NCBI GenBank assembly: GCA_964425695.1
Contig: CAYRNF010000002.1
Location: 248,001 to 312,000, forward strand
Origin: JAKPBU01 sp964425695
GTDB taxonomy: Bacteria; Pseudomonadota; Gammaproteobacteria; Xanthomonadales; Xanthomonadaceae
Direction of reading: 5' to 3'
DNA: 64,000 bases
The notes under the pieces were generated by a model that had not been told where the DNA came from, did not search any database, and was given only the letters and a program-made list of their open reading frames with translations. Positions 7,566-17,303 of the stretch are shown here, piece after piece; within the stretch, counting starts at the first letter, position 1; every line of letters starts with the position of its first letter. The translations under genes were made by a program, and so were the position numbers.

Positions 7566-9773
7566 TCACTCTTCGGAAGGCTTCGACCAGCGCTGCGCGT
7601 CGTCGCTGGCAGACGGCGCGGCGGGTGCGTCGGCGGCAGACGGGGCGGATGGTTCGACGTTGGACTGGCCAGCGGGTGTGGCTTCGGCCCTCGCAACGGT
7701 GGCGGATTTGCGCAGCTGCGGCGAATCCCAGCCCGGACGCGGCGCAAACCGATAGCCGTATTTCGCCTGCAGCGCCTTCAGGCGCGCGAGCAGCGCGTCG
7801 GGCCCGGTTTCGCGGATGTACTGGATCGGGCCGCCTCGGAACGGCGCAAAGCCGGTCCCGAAGATCACGCCGGCATCGAGCAGGTCGGCATCGGCGACCA
7901 CGCCGTCGTGGAGGCAGGCCACCGCTTCGTTGAGCAGCGGCAGGATCAGGCGATCTTCCAGGTCGTCGGGCGCCTTGTAGTCCTTCGGCAGCTCGGGCTT
8001 CTTCGCGCGGCTGCCCTTGTCGGTCTGCTCCCAAGGGTAGACCCCTTGGCCGTCCTTCTTGCCGCGCCTGCCGGCTTCCGGCGGCGTCTGCAGCGCGGCG
8101 GGGATCGGCAGGCCCAGGAACGGCGCGAGTTCGGCGCCTACGCCGGCGGCCACGTCCAGGCCCACGGTGTCGATGAGCTCGATGGGGCCCATCGGCATGC
8201 CGAACTTCACCGCGGCCTTGTCGATGGCCGGGCCGGGGATGCCTTCGGCATGCGCGGTCATCGCCTCGAGCATGTACGGGAACAGCACGCGGTTGACCAG
8301 GAAACCGGGCGTACCGGCGACCGGTACCGGCAGTTTGTCGAGCTTCTTGCAGAACGCCGCCAGTCGCGCCTCCACGTCGCTGCCCATGCCATCGTGGTGG
8401 ATGATCTCCACCAGCGGCATCAGCGCCACCGGATTGAAGTAATGCAGGCCGGCGAACTGCGCGGGGCGCTGCAGGTGGTCGCGCAGGTCGGTCAGCGGAA
8501 TCGATGACGTGTTGGTGGTCAGCAGCGCGTCGGGCTTCACGCGCGGTTCCAGCGTGGCGTACAACTCGCGCTTGGCGTCGGCGCGCTCGATGATCGCCTC
8601 GATCACCAGGTCCGCTTGCGCAACGCCTTCCCCGGACAGGTCCGGCTTCAACCTGGCCGCGACGGCGGGTCGCTTCGCATCGTCCTTGACCTTCTTGGCG
8701 AACAGCGCCTGCGCGCGGCTCATCGCGCCGTCGATGAAGCGCTGCTCGCGGTCCTGCAGGGTCACCTCGAAGCCCTTGTAGGCGCTCCACGCGGCGATGT
8801 CGCCGCCCATCACGCCGGCACCGACCACGTGCACGCGGGTAATACCAGACTCCTTGCCGCCGAGTCCCTTCAGCCGCTCCTGCAGGAAGAACACGCGGAT
8901 CAGGTTGCGCGCCGTCGGCGTGCCGGACAGCTTCACCACGGCGCGGCGCTCGGCTTCAAGGCGCGATTGCACGCTGCCGCCGCTGCGCCGCCAGGTGTCG
9001 ATCAGCGCATACGGCGCGGGGTAGTGCTCGCGGCGCGCCTTGCGCGCGACCTGCTTGACCAGCATCGGCGCCAGCGCCTGCCGCACCGGCCAGGTGTTGG
9101 TGATCCAGCCCAAGAAGCGCTGCCTGAGCGGGCGGGTGCTGCCCTTGAGCACCAGCTCCACCGCCGCGTCCACCAGCACCGCGGGCGCCACCACCTTGTC
9201 CACCAGGCCCGTGGCGCGCGCGGCCGACGCCGACAGGGTGCGCCCGGTCAGCATCATGTCCATGGCCGCCGGCGCGCCGACCAGTCGCGGCAGGCGCACG
9301 CTGCCGCCCCAACCGGGAAAGATGCCCAGCTTCACTTCCGGCAGGCCGATGCGCGTGGACGGATCGCTGGACGCCACGCGATAGCGGCAAGCCAGGGCGA
9401 TCTCGGTGCCACCGCCCATGCAGAAGCCATGGATCGCCGCGACCGTGGGGCAGGGCAGCTCGGCCAGCTTCTGGAACACCTGCTGCCCGCGCCGGATCGC
9501 ATCGCCGGTGGTGCCCAGCGCGTCGAACTGCGCGAACTCCCTGATGTCGGCGCCGGCGATGAAGCCGCTGGCCTTGGCCGAACGCAGCACCACGCCGCGA
9601 GGCGGGTCGATGGCCAGGCGCTCCACGATGTCGCCCAGTTCCAGCAGCACGTCCTGGCCGAAGGTGTTCACCGAGGCCTCGGCACGGTCGAAGGACAGCA
9701 CCACCACCCCGTCGGCCCGTTCCTCGGCCTTCCAGTGAAGGGAGCGCAGTCCGGCAAGGCGGGGGGTAGTCAT
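7566..9773 (-). CDS. Fatty-oxidation complex alpha subunit (enoyl-CoA hydratase / 3-hydroxyacyl-CoA dehydrogenase)
   Basis: FadB/FadJ-type bifunctional protein of 735 residues catalysing hydration and NAD-dependent oxidation in beta-oxidation. The N-terminal crotonase domain shows the oxyanion segment FIAGADIREF, the GFCMGGGTEIALAC block and the catalytic GLPEVKLGIFPGWGG. The dehydrogenase domain has the Rossmann motif VGAGVMGG and the LHYFNPVALMPLVE block with the catalytic His. A final Ala/Ser/Pro-rich tail of about 45 residues is extra relative to E. coli proteins. The start ATG (MTTPRL) is preferred to a GTG 15 nt upstream. No thiolase gene (fadA) is adjacent, so the partner is elsewhere. 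Confidence 0.9.
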   Translation of the reverse strand: MTTPRLAGLRSLHWKAEERADGVVVLSFDRAEASVNTFGQDVLLELGDIVERLAIDPPRGVVLRSAKASGFIAGADIREFAQFDALGTTGDAIRRGQQVFQKLAELPCPTVAAIHGFCMGGGTEIALACRYRVASSDPSTRIGLPEVKLGIFPGWGGSVRLPRLVGAPAAMDMMLTGRTLSASAARATGLVDKVVAPAVLVDAAVELVLKGSTRPLRQRFLGWITNTWPVRQALAPMLVKQVARKARREHYPAPYALIDTWRRSGGSVQSRLEAERRAVVKLSGTPTARNLIRVFFLQERLKGLGGKESGITRVHVVGAGVMGGDIAAWSAYKGFEVTLQDREQRFIDGAMSRAQALFAKKVKDDAKRPAVAARLKPDLSGEGVAQADLVIEAIIERADAKRELYATLEPRVKPDALLTTNTSSIPLTDLRDHLQRPAQFAGLHYFNPVALMPLVEIIHHDGMGSDVEARLAAFCKKLDKLPVPVAGTPGFLVNRVLFPYMLEAMTAHAEGIPGPAIDKAAVKFGMPMGPIELIDTVGLDVAAGVGAELAPFLGLPIPAALQTPPEAGRRGKKDGQGVYPWEQTDKGSRAKKPELPKDYKAPDDLEDRLILPLLNEAVACLHDGVVADADLLDAGVIFGTGFAPFRGGPIQYIRETGPDALLARLKALQAKYGYRFAPRPGWDSPQLRKSATVARAEATPAGQSNVEPSAPSAADAPAAPSASDDAQRWSKPSEE

Positions 9774-10014
9774 GGGCGGGTCATCCACGTGGCGATGTGC
9801 CGCTTATGATCCGGAGTCAGTTCGGATCACGTCAAATCGGCGCGCGTTCGCAGCCGGATCGGGGCTGGATGCGGATTCGGCGGGTGCATGGCTTGTGGCG
9901 GTTGCGGGCCGTCCCCATGCAGTCCGAAGGTGGGAGCAGACGCAAGGGGTACGCGGCTGTTGGTCCGCCGCAGCCGCCCGCGATGCGCCCCCACTTCCCA
10001 GGAGCCCCGGCCCG

Positions 10015-10650
10015 ATGGCCGATACCCCTTCCCAGCCGCCGCAAGACGACGCCCAGCAGCTGGACCAGGAGCTGGTGCAGCGCGTACAGCGCGGCGACAT
10101 GGCCGCCTTCGACCTGCTGGTGCGCAAGTACCAGCACCGCATCGTGGCCCTGATCGGACGGTACGTGCACGACTGGAGCGAGTGCCAGGACGTCGCCCAG
10201 GACACGTTCATGCGCGCCTACCGCGCGATCGGCAACTTCCGCGGCGATGCGCAGTTCTACACGTGGCTGCACCGTATCGCGGTCAATACCGCCAAGAACC
10301 ACCTGGTGGCGCACAACCGGCGGCCGCCCACCGATGACATCGAGGTGTCCGACGCCGAGCAGTTCGATTCCGGCGTGCGCCTGCGCGACAACGACACGCC
10401 CGAGCGCGAGCTGGCACGCCAGCAGATCGAGGCGACGGTGATGCGCGCGGTGGACGCGCTGCCGGAGGAGCTGCGCATCGCGATCACCCTGCGCGAGATG
10501 GACGGCCTGAGCTACGACGAGATCGCGCAACGCATGGGCTGCCCCATCGGCACGGTGCGTTCGCGCATCTTCCGCGCCCGCGAGGCCATCGACGCCGAAC
10601 TTCGGCCCCTGCTGGACGGGGAACCTTCCCGCCAGCGCGTGGTCGGATGA
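10015..10650 (+). CDS. rpoE: RNA polymerase sigma factor RpoE (AlgU-type)
   Basis: Extracytoplasmic-stress sigma factor, 211 residues. Region 2 is clear: AFDLLVRKYQHRIVALI, then DVAQDTFMRAYRAIGNFRGDAQFYTWLHRIAVN. Region 4 is LPEELRIAITLREMDGLSYDEIAQRMGCPIGTVRSRIFRARE in outline. It is very close to AlgU/RpoE of Pseudomonas and E. coli. The start ATG (MADTPSQ) is set by the first in-frame ATG before region 2; the frame is open upstream but without coding character. It is followed 31 bp later by its anti-sigma factor and then mucD, the standard envelope-stress arrangement. Confidence 0.95.
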   Translation: MADTPSQPPQDDAQQLDQELVQRVQRGDMAAFDLLVRKYQHRIVALIGRYVHDWSECQDVAQDTFMRAYRAIGNFRGDAQFYTWLHRIAVNTAKNHLVAHNRRPPTDDIEVSDAEQFDSGVRLRDNDTPERELARQQIEATVMRAVDALPEELRIAITLREMDGLSYDEIAQRMGCPIGTVRSRIFRAREAIDAELRPLLDGEPSRQRVVG

Positions 10651-10681
10651 GCGCAAGGCAGGCACCCCGGACCCACCGTTC

Positions 10682-11626
10682 ATGCACGCTCCCGACCCCA
10701 GCGATCTCGAACTCGATGCCCTGATGCAGGACAAGCTCGAAACCCACTGCAGGCAGCAGCTGTCGGCCCTGGTCGACGGCGCGCTGCCGCCGGACCAGGC
10801 GCGTTTCCTGCTGCGCCGGCTGCGGCACGACCGTGCGCTGGCCGGTCGGTGGGAACGCTGGCAGGTGTACGGCGAATGCATGCGCGGCGGCGTGTCGCAG
10901 CTGCTGCCAGCGGACTTCTCGCAGCGCGTGTGCGCGGCGGTGGAATCCGAACGGCAGTCCGCAGCCGACGCCACGGCAGCCGTGGCCGCGACGCGCGGGA
11001 CGCGTCCGGCCTGGACGCGCTGGGCAGGTGGCGCTGCGCTGGCCGCCTCGGTCGCGATGGCGGCGTTCGTGGTGCAGCGTGATCCGCAGGTTGCGGTGCC
11101 GGCAGCCGGCGGCGAGCCGCTGCAGGTCGCATCGAGTACGCCGGTGGCGGCGCCGATGATGCTGGTTACCGACGCCGACGCCGACGGCGCTGGCGATACG
11201 CCGGTCCGGTCGCCGCGTCCGGATGCCGCTGCCGCCGGGGTCGCCGCCGCAGGCGCCGTGTTGCTGGCGGCGCGGGAAACGCCGCGTCGCACTGCGGCGC
11301 GCACCACCGCCACCCGTAGCGCCGCAGCGGCGGCGACCCGCGCGGTCGCGTCGCCGGTCGACGCGTCCCCGCAGATGGTGGCCGTGGCCGCCGATGGTGC
11401 GGCGGGCCTGCCGTTGTCCGGACGCGATCCCTTCGGCATGGACCTGCCGGCCGATCCCAGGCCCTGGCCGCGCGCGGTGTTGCCCGGCATGGCGCAGGGC
11501 GGCTTCAGCGTCGGCTATGCGGGCACCGCGGCCGATGCCGGTGCGTACGAGTACTTCGAGCCGCGCCTGCCTGCGGGCACCGGCCCGACCGGACCGCAGC
11601 CAGCGGCGCGCGAAGGCGACCGCTGA
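10682..11626 (+). CDS. rseA: Sigma-E anti-sigma factor (RseA/MucA-like)
   Basis: 314 residues. The N-terminal cytoplasmic domain matches the RseA sigma-binding fold (QLSALVDGALPPDQARFLLRRL, then RWQVYGECMRG). One transmembrane span lies at about 118-135 and a long Ala/Thr/Arg-rich periplasmic region follows. It should hold RpoE at the membrane and release it after regulated proteolysis. The periplasmic part is low-complexity and poorly conserved. No rseB/mucB gene sits between it and mucD, as reported for Xanthomonas. Confidence 0.88.
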   Translation: MHAPDPSDLELDALMQDKLETHCRQQLSALVDGALPPDQARFLLRRLRHDRALAGRWERWQVYGECMRGGVSQLLPADFSQRVCAAVESERQSAADATAAVAATRGTRPAWTRWAGGAALAASVAMAAFVVQRDPQVAVPAAGGEPLQVASSTPVAAPMMLVTDADADGAGDTPVRSPRPDAAAAGVAAAGAVLLAARETPRRTAARTTATRSAAAAATRAVASPVDASPQMVAVAADGAAGLPLSGRDPFGMDLPADPRPWPRAVLPGMAQGGFSVGYAGTAADAGAYEYFEPRLPAGTGPTGPQPAAREGDR

Positions 11627-11707
11627 AGCGTCGTGGCGGCGCGTTTACGCCGCCTCGCGTCCAGTTCCATCCAATCCGTCCACCTCCTTTTCCTCGAGTC
11701 CTGCCCG

Positions 11708-13222
11708 ATGAAATCTTCGCTGCGCACCCTAGTCCTGGTTGGCGCCACCGCCGCGGCGACCAGTGCGGTCGTCGTTCCGCTCGTCTCCACCGCGCAGGCG
11801 CCCAACGCCGCGCCGGCACCGCAGCTGGTGGCGGGCCTCCCCGATTTCACCCGCCTGGTGGAGCAGGTCGGGCCGGCCGTGGTCAGCGTGGAAGCGCAGA
11901 TCGGAAGCCGGAACAGCGCGCGCGGTGGGCAGATGCCCGGCGAGGACGAGATCCCGGAAATCTTCCGCCGCATGTTCCCCGGCTTCCCGGGCATGCCCGG
12001 AGGCCCCGGAGGCCCGCAGGGCGGACCGCGCGGCGTGTCGATGGGGACCGGCTTCATCATTTCCGCGGATGGCTACGTGCTGACCAACCACCACGTGGTC
12101 GACGGTGCGGAGGAAGTCACCATCCGCCTGTCCGATCGCAGGCAGTTGTCCGCCAAGGTTGTGGGCAGCGACCAGCAATCCGACGTCGCCCTGCTCAAGG
12201 TCGCAGCCACCGGGCTGCCGGCATTGCGCATCGGCGATTCCGACGCGCTCAAGCCCGGACAGTGGGTGGTGGCCATCGGCTCGCCGTTCGGGCTCGACCA
12301 CTCCGTGACCGCCGGCATCGTCAGCGCGGTGGGCCGCGCCAATCCGTACGCGGACCAGCGCTACGTGCCTTTCATCCAGACCGACGTGGCCATCAACCGC
12401 GGCAACTCCGGCGGCCCGCTGCTGGACACGCGCGGCCAAGTGGTGGGCATCAACTCGCAGATCTTCAGCAACTCCGGCGGCTACATGGGCGTGAGCTTCG
12501 CCATCCCGATCGACACCGCCATGAGCGCGGTGGACCAGCTCAAGCGGACCGGGCGCGTGGAGCGCGGCATGGTCGGCGTGACCCTGCAGGAAGTGACCCA
12601 GGACGCGGCGCGCGCCTTCAACCTCCCGGATACCCGCGGCGCGCTGGTGGCCGGCGTGCAGCCGGGTGGTCCGGGCGAGAAGGCCGGCATCCAGCGCGGC
12701 GACGTGATCCGTTCGGTGGACGGCCGCGCGATCAACGCGTCCAGCGAACTGCCGCCGATCGTCGGCGCCATGGCGCCGGGCAGCAAGGTGCGGCTGGGCG
12801 TGATGCGCGATGGCCGCGAGCGCGAGGTGACCGTGACCCTGGCGCCGCTGGACGAATCGGCAGCCGGCGGCCAGCCCCGCTTCGAAGAACCCCGTGGCAC
12901 GCCACGCGGCGCCGCGGGTGCGTCCAACCCGCTGGGCATCGTGGGCCAGGATCTGGACGCGGACGACCGCCGCCAGCTGGGCCTGCGCAGCGACGAAGGC
13001 GTGGGCGTGGCCCGCGTGCAGGGCCTGGCCGCGCGTGAGGCGGACGTGCGTCCTGGCGACGTGATCCTGGCGGTGGGCCGCACCAACGTGGCCAGCGTGG
13101 CCGCGCTGGACCGCGAACTGGCCAAGGCCAGGCCCGGCGAGACCGTGATGCTGCTGGTGCGTCGCGGCGCGGGTACCCAGTACGTCGCCGTCACCCCACG
13201 CGCGCAGTCCGAAGAGCGCTGA
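11708..13222 (+). CDS. mucD: Periplasmic serine protease DegP/MucD
   Basis: HtrA-family protease/chaperone of 504 residues with an N-terminal signal peptide ending near residue 30. The catalytic triad is visible: His129 in TNHHVV, Asp159 in QSDVALLK and Ser234 in GNSGGP. A Gly/Pro-rich segment at about 91-108 occupies the LA-loop position. Two PDZ domains follow (about 290-380 and 410-500). It degrades misfolded envelope proteins and feeds back on the RpoE response. The ATG start gives MKSSLRTL; upstream residues in the same frame are non-coding. Confidence 0.93.
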   Translation: MKSSLRTLVLVGATAAATSAVVVPLVSTAQAPNAAPAPQLVAGLPDFTRLVEQVGPAVVSVEAQIGSRNSARGGQMPGEDEIPEIFRRMFPGFPGMPGGPGGPQGGPRGVSMGTGFIISADGYVLTNHHVVDGAEEVTIRLSDRRQLSAKVVGSDQQSDVALLKVAATGLPALRIGDSDALKPGQWVVAIGSPFGLDHSVTAGIVSAVGRANPYADQRYVPFIQTDVAINRGNSGGPLLDTRGQVVGINSQIFSNSGGYMGVSFAIPIDTAMSAVDQLKRTGRVERGMVGVTLQEVTQDAARAFNLPDTRGALVAGVQPGGPGEKAGIQRGDVIRSVDGRAINASSELPPIVGAMAPGSKVRLGVMRDGREREVTVTLAPLDESAAGGQPRFEEPRGTPRGAAGASNPLGIVGQDLDADDRRQLGLRSDEGVGVARVQGLAAREADVRPGDVILAVGRTNVASVAALDRELAKARPGETVMLLVRRGAGTQYVAVTPRAQSEER

Positions 13223-13351
13223 GGACCGACCCAGGGCGCGCGGTGCGTGACCCGCGCGTCGTGCGCACTTGGCACGGGGCCGAACCGGCCCCCGGGCGGG
13301 TTGGGCAGCGTCGTGCATCCGGCCTGCGGCTGGCTGGGCGTTGCGCCGTGC

Positions 13352-13357
13352 GATAAT
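13352..13357 (+). promoter_or_regulatory. -10-like hexamer upstream of lepA
   Basis: GATAAT lies 66 nt before the lepA ATG, in the non-coding gap after mucD. No good -35 element was seen. It would give lepA-lepB its own promoter with a leader of about 60 nt. Confidence 0.35.
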
Positions 13358-13423
13358 CGCGCATCGCAGCATCGGGCCGATCACGGCCATCGCGCCGTCA
13401 ACCGCCCATGCCGTACAGCACAC

Positions 13424-15247
13424 ATGCAGTCCAAGCCTGATCCGTCCGCGTCGATGCGGAACATCCGCAATTTCTCCATCATCGCCCACGTCGACCACGG
13501 CAAGTCGACGCTGGCGGACCGCATCATCCAGTTGTGCGGCGGCCTGCAGGCGCGCGAGATGGAAGCGCAGGTGCTCGATTCCAACCCGATCGAGCGCGAG
13601 CGCGGCATCACGATCAAGGCCCAGTCGGTGTCGCTGCCGTACACCGCCAAGGACGGGCAGGTCTACCAGCTCAACTTCATCGACACCCCCGGCCACGTCG
13701 ACTTCAGCTACGAAGTCAGCCGCTCGCTCGCCGCGTGCGAAGGCGCGCTGCTGGTGGTGGACGCCGCGCAGGGCGTGGAAGCGCAGTCGGTGGCCAACTG
13801 CTACACCGCGGTGGAGCAGGGCCTGGAAGTGGTGCCGGTGCTCAACAAGATCGACCTGCCCACCGCCGACATCGAGCGCGCCAAGTCCGAGATCGAGGCC
13901 GTGATCGGCATCGACGCCTCCGATGCGGTGGCGGTCAGCGCAAAGACGGGCCTGAACGTGGGCGACGTGCTGGAAGCCATCGTCACCCGCATTCCGCCGC
14001 CGCAGCCGCGCGATACCGACAAGCTCCAGGCGCTGATCATCGACTCCTGGTTCGACAACTACCTGGGCGTGGTCTCACTGGTGCGGGTGATGCAGGGCGA
14101 GCTGGTGCCCGGCCAGAAGATGCTGGTGATGTCCACCGGCCGCACCCACCAAGTGGACGCCGTCGGCGTGTTCACGCCCAAGCGCAAGCCGCTGCCCAAG
14201 CTCGGCGCCGGCGAGGTGGGCTGGGTCACGGCGAGCATCAAGGACGTGCACGGCGCGCCGGTGGGCGACACGCTCACGCTCGCGTCCGACCCGGCGCCCA
14301 AGCCCTTGCCCGGCTTCCAGGAAATGCAGCCGCGCGTGTTCGCCGGCCTGTTCCCGGTGGATGCCGAGGACTATCCCGACCTGCGCGAGGCGCTGGAGAA
14401 GCTGCGCCTGAACGACGCCGCGCTGCGTTTCGAGCCGGAGAACTCCGAGGCGATGGGCTTCGGCTTCCGCTGCGGGTTCCTGGGCATGCTGCACCTTGAA
14501 ATCGTGCAGGAACGGCTTGAGCGCGAGTACGACCTTAACCTCATCACCACTGCTCCGACCGTGGTGTACGAGGTGCTGCGCACCGACGGCACGGTGATGC
14601 CGCTGGACAATCCGGCCAAGCTGCCGGCCAGCAACCATATCGAGGAAGTGCGCGAGCCGATCATCCGCGCCAACATCCTCACGCCGCCGGATTACGTGGG
14701 CAACGTGATCACCCTGTGCGAGGAAAAGCGCGGCAACCAGATCGGCATCACCTACCTGGGCAGCCAGGTGCAGATCAGCTACGAACTGCCGATGGCCGAG
14801 GTGGTGCTGGATTTCTTCGACCGGCTGAAGTCGGTGAGCCGCGGCTACGCGTCGCTGGACTACCACTTCCTGCGCTTCGAAGCCGGCCCGTTCGTGCGCG
14901 TGGACACGCTGATCAACGGCGACCGGGTCGATGCGCTTTCGCTGATCACCCACCGGCAGCACGCCGACCGCCGCGGCCGCGAACTCACCGAGAAGATGCG
15001 CGAGCTGATCCCTCGGCAGATGTTCGACGTGGCCATCCAGGCCGCGGTGGGCTCGCAGATCATCGCCCGCAGCACGGTCAAGGCGCTGCGCAAGAACGTG
15101 CTGGCCAAGTGCTACGGCGGCGACGCGACGCGCAAGAAGAAGCTGCTGGAGAAGCAGAAGGAAGGCAAGAAGCGGATGAAGCAGGTCGGGCGGGTCGAGA
15201 TCCCGCAGGAGGCCTTCCTCGCCGTGCTCCAGGTCGACAACAAATAA
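13424..15247 (+). CDS. lepA: Elongation factor 4 (LepA, back-translocating GTPase)
   Basis: Ribosome-associated translational GTPase of 607 residues. G1 is AHVDHGKST, G2 includes RERGITIK, G3 is DTPGHVD and G4 is NKIDLP. The LepA-specific C-terminal block RKKKLLEKQKEGKKRMK and the end EAFLAVLQV are present. The ATG giving MQSKPDPSAS is taken as start; a second ATG ten codons on (MRNIRNFS) is the classical family start, and the far upstream frame (from 13247) has no coding character. It lies 9 nt before lepB, a near-universal pairing. Confidence 0.95.
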   Translation: MQSKPDPSASMRNIRNFSIIAHVDHGKSTLADRIIQLCGGLQAREMEAQVLDSNPIERERGITIKAQSVSLPYTAKDGQVYQLNFIDTPGHVDFSYEVSRSLAACEGALLVVDAAQGVEAQSVANCYTAVEQGLEVVPVLNKIDLPTADIERAKSEIEAVIGIDASDAVAVSAKTGLNVGDVLEAIVTRIPPPQPRDTDKLQALIIDSWFDNYLGVVSLVRVMQGELVPGQKMLVMSTGRTHQVDAVGVFTPKRKPLPKLGAGEVGWVTASIKDVHGAPVGDTLTLASDPAPKPLPGFQEMQPRVFAGLFPVDAEDYPDLREALEKLRLNDAALRFEPENSEAMGFGFRCGFLGMLHLEIVQERLEREYDLNLITTAPTVVYEVLRTDGTVMPLDNPAKLPASNHIEEVREPIIRANILTPPDYVGNVITLCEEKRGNQIGITYLGSQVQISYELPMAEVVLDFFDRLKSVSRGYASLDYHFLRFEAGPFVRVDTLINGDRVDALSLITHRQHADRRGRELTEKMRELIPRQMFDVAIQAAVGSQIIARSTVKALRKNVLAKCYGGDATRKKKLLEKQKEGKKRMKQVGRVEIPQEAFLAVLQVDNK

Positions 15248-15256
15248 GGAATACGG

Positions 15257-16051
15257 ATGCTGCGCATATTCGAACCGCTTCTGGTCATCCTGACCTTGTT
15301 GTCCGGCGCGATCTGGCTGCTTGACCGGCTGTTGCTGTCGAAGCGTCGGCTGGCGCGACAGGGGCTGGAAGAGGTCAAGGAGCCCTGGGTCGTGGACTAC
15401 TCCAAGGCCTTCTTTCCGGTGCTGGCGGTGGTGCTGATCCTGCGCAGCTTCGTGGCCGAACCGTTCCGGATTCCCTCCAGTTCAATGATGCCGTCGCTGC
15501 TGATCGGCGACTTCATCCTGGTCAACAAGTTCGCGTACGGGCTGCGCCTGCCGATCACCAACCAGAAGTTCGTGCCCATCGGCGCCCCGGAGCGCGGCGA
15601 CGTGGTGGTGTTCCGGCCGCCGCACCATCCCGACCAGGACTGGATCAAGCGCGTGGTGGGCCTGCCGGGCGACACCATCAGCTATCGCGACCACGTGGTG
15701 TCGGTGAACGGCGAACCGGTGGCCTACCGCGAGATCGGCCAGTACATCGGCAAGGGGCGCGGTACCGACATGACCGGCGCCACCCTGGCCGAGGAAGTCC
15801 TGCCCGGGCGCCCGCATCCGATCCTCAAACGCGACGACCTGCCGTTCATGGTCCAGGGCGAAGGCGAGTGGCAGGTGCCGGCAGGCAGCTATTTCGTGAT
15901 GGGCGACAACCGCGACAACAGCGAAGACAGCCGCTTCTGGGGTACGCTCCCCGAGCGCAACCTGCGCGGCAAGGCCTTCCTGATCTGGATGAACTTCGAT
16001 TCCAGCGCCGGGGGGGTGGACTTCTCGCGCATGGGTAGCCAGATCCCGTAA
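15257..16051 (+). CDS. lepB: Signal peptidase I
   Basis: Inner-membrane serine protease removing signal peptides from exported preproteins; 264 residues. Two N-terminal membrane spans lie at about 5-23 and 52-66. The catalytic serine is Ser76 in PSSSMMPS and the general-base lysine is Lys131 in DWIKRVVGLPGD. The GDNRDNSEDSRFWG box E is intact. It starts 9 nt after the lepA stop, with AAGGA upstream of the ATG. Confidence 0.95.
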   Translation: MLRIFEPLLVILTLLSGAIWLLDRLLLSKRRLARQGLEEVKEPWVVDYSKAFFPVLAVVLILRSFVAEPFRIPSSSMMPSLLIGDFILVNKFAYGLRLPITNQKFVPIGAPERGDVVVFRPPHHPDQDWIKRVVGLPGDTISYRDHVVSVNGEPVAYREIGQYIGKGRGTDMTGATLAEEVLPGRPHPILKRDDLPFMVQGEGEWQVPAGSYFVMGDNRDNSEDSRFWGTLPERNLRGKAFLIWMNFDSSAGGVDFSRMGSQIP

Positions 16052-16107
16052 CACGCACGAATCCGGCCGCGCTGGGGAGCGCGGCGACCAACCCGAGGGG
16101 ACCGCGA

Positions 16108-16524
16108 ATGAAGCGCAACGATGGTGCACGCCACGCGGCGGCACGCAGGCAGACGGGCTTGACCCTGACCGGTTTCGTCATCGTCCTGGCGGTGGTGGGC
16201 CTGTTCATCTACGTCGGCATGAAACTGGTGCCGATGTACACCGAGTACTACTCGGTCAAGCAGGCGCTCAAGGGGCTGGCCAACGAGCCGGGCATCGCAC
16301 GCCAGACGCCGGCCCGGATCAAGGACCTGTTCTTCCGCCGTCTGTACATGAGCTACTCGGCCAACGTGAAGCCCGAACACGTGGTGATCAAGCGCGACGC
16401 CAGCGGCGCGGGCTGGGACATGAGCGTGAACTACGAACTGCGCAAGCCGCTGATCGCCAACCTCGACGTGGTCGGCCGTTTCCAGGCGCAGCAGATGCTG
16501 ACCAACACCGGTGCGGACAACTGA
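16108..16524 (+). CDS. DUF4845 membrane protein
   Basis: A 138-residue protein with a basic N-terminus, a transmembrane/pilin-like segment at about 17-35 (TGLTLTGFVIVLAVVGLF) and a small periplasmic domain containing YYSVKQALKGL and the terminal LDVVGRFQAQQ. It matches the DUF4845 family, nearly always found between lepB and rnc in gamma- and betaproteobacteria. Function is unknown. The hydrophobic N-terminus resembles a type IV pilin-like anchor. It overlaps the start of rnc by 14 nt. Confidence 0.85.
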   Translation: MKRNDGARHAAARRQTGLTLTGFVIVLAVVGLFIYVGMKLVPMYTEYYSVKQALKGLANEPGIARQTPARIKDLFFRRLYMSYSANVKPEHVVIKRDASGAGWDMSVNYELRKPLIANLDVVGRFQAQQMLTNTGADN

Positions 16525-17191
16525 CCGCGACGCAGGCGGCTTCGGCGGCCATCGCTTCGCCGATGCCGGGTTGCTCGAACAGGCGCTGACCCACCGCAGC
16601 GCGCACGCGCGCCACAACGAGCGGCTCGAGTTCCTGGGCGATTCGCTGCTCGGGTCCATCGTGGCCGAAGCCCTCTACGCGCACTGGCCGCAGGCCGACG
16701 AAGGCGCATTGACGCGCGCGCGAGCCGAGCTGGTGCGCGAGTCCAGCCTGGCCGCCATCGCCCGCGCGATGGAGCTGGGTCAGCGGATCGTGCTCGGCCC
16801 GGGCGAACTGAAAAGCGGCGGGCATCGGCGCGACTCGATCCTGTCCGATGCGTTGGAGGCGGTGGTCGCCGCGATCTACCTGGACAGCGACTACCCCACC
16901 TGCCGCGCCGTGGTGCTGCCGTGGTTCGCGGCCGCCATCGCCGCGCTGCCGCCGCCGCACAAGGTGGGAAAGGACGCCAAGACTCGCCTGCAGGAGTGGC
17001 TGCAGGGCCGCCAGCGTCCGCTGCCGCGCTACGAGCTGCTGGAAGAAAGCGGCGAGGAGCACGCGAAGCGGTTCGTGGTGCGCTGCGTGCTGGCCGAGCC
17101 GGCGGTACAGGCCGACGGCGAAGCCGGTTCCCGCCGCGCCGCCGAGCAGCTGGCCGCCGAAGCCGTGCTGGCGCAGCTGGCATCGGACTGA
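16511..17191 (+). CDS. rnc: Ribonuclease III
   Basis: Double-strand RNA endonuclease for rRNA and mRNA processing; 226 residues. The signature ERLEFLGDSLL carries the catalytic Glu/Asp set and SDALEAVVAAIYLD the second acidic patch. The C-terminal dsRNA-binding domain begins near residue 152 (DAKTRLQEWLQ) and ends AAEQLAAEAVLAQL. The start is a GTG inside the end of the DUF4845 gene, which gives the full N-terminal helix before LTHRS; no better ATG exists. Confidence 0.94.
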   Translation: MRTTDRDAGGFGGHRFADAGLLEQALTHRSAHARHNERLEFLGDSLLGSIVAEALYAHWPQADEGALTRARAELVRESSLAAIARAMELGQRIVLGPGELKSGGHRRDSILSDALEAVVAAIYLDSDYPTCRAVVLPWFAAAIAALPPPHKVGKDAKTRLQEWLQGRQRPLPRYELLEESGEEHAKRFVVRCVLAEPAVQADGEAGSRRAAEQLAAEAVLAQLASD

Positions 17192-17303
17192 AACCGGCGG
17201 GCGGACAACGCCCGCAGCCGCCTTGGGCCGAAACCTGACCCACGCGTCCTGAGCCGGGGGCTTCGGCGCGGGGACGCGAGCCGGGGCAGCCCAGGGCGGG
17301 GCC

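Noticed and set aside
13247..13423. N-terminal extension of LepA from 13247
   Set aside because: The extra 59 residues have no coding character and include the putative lepA promoter.
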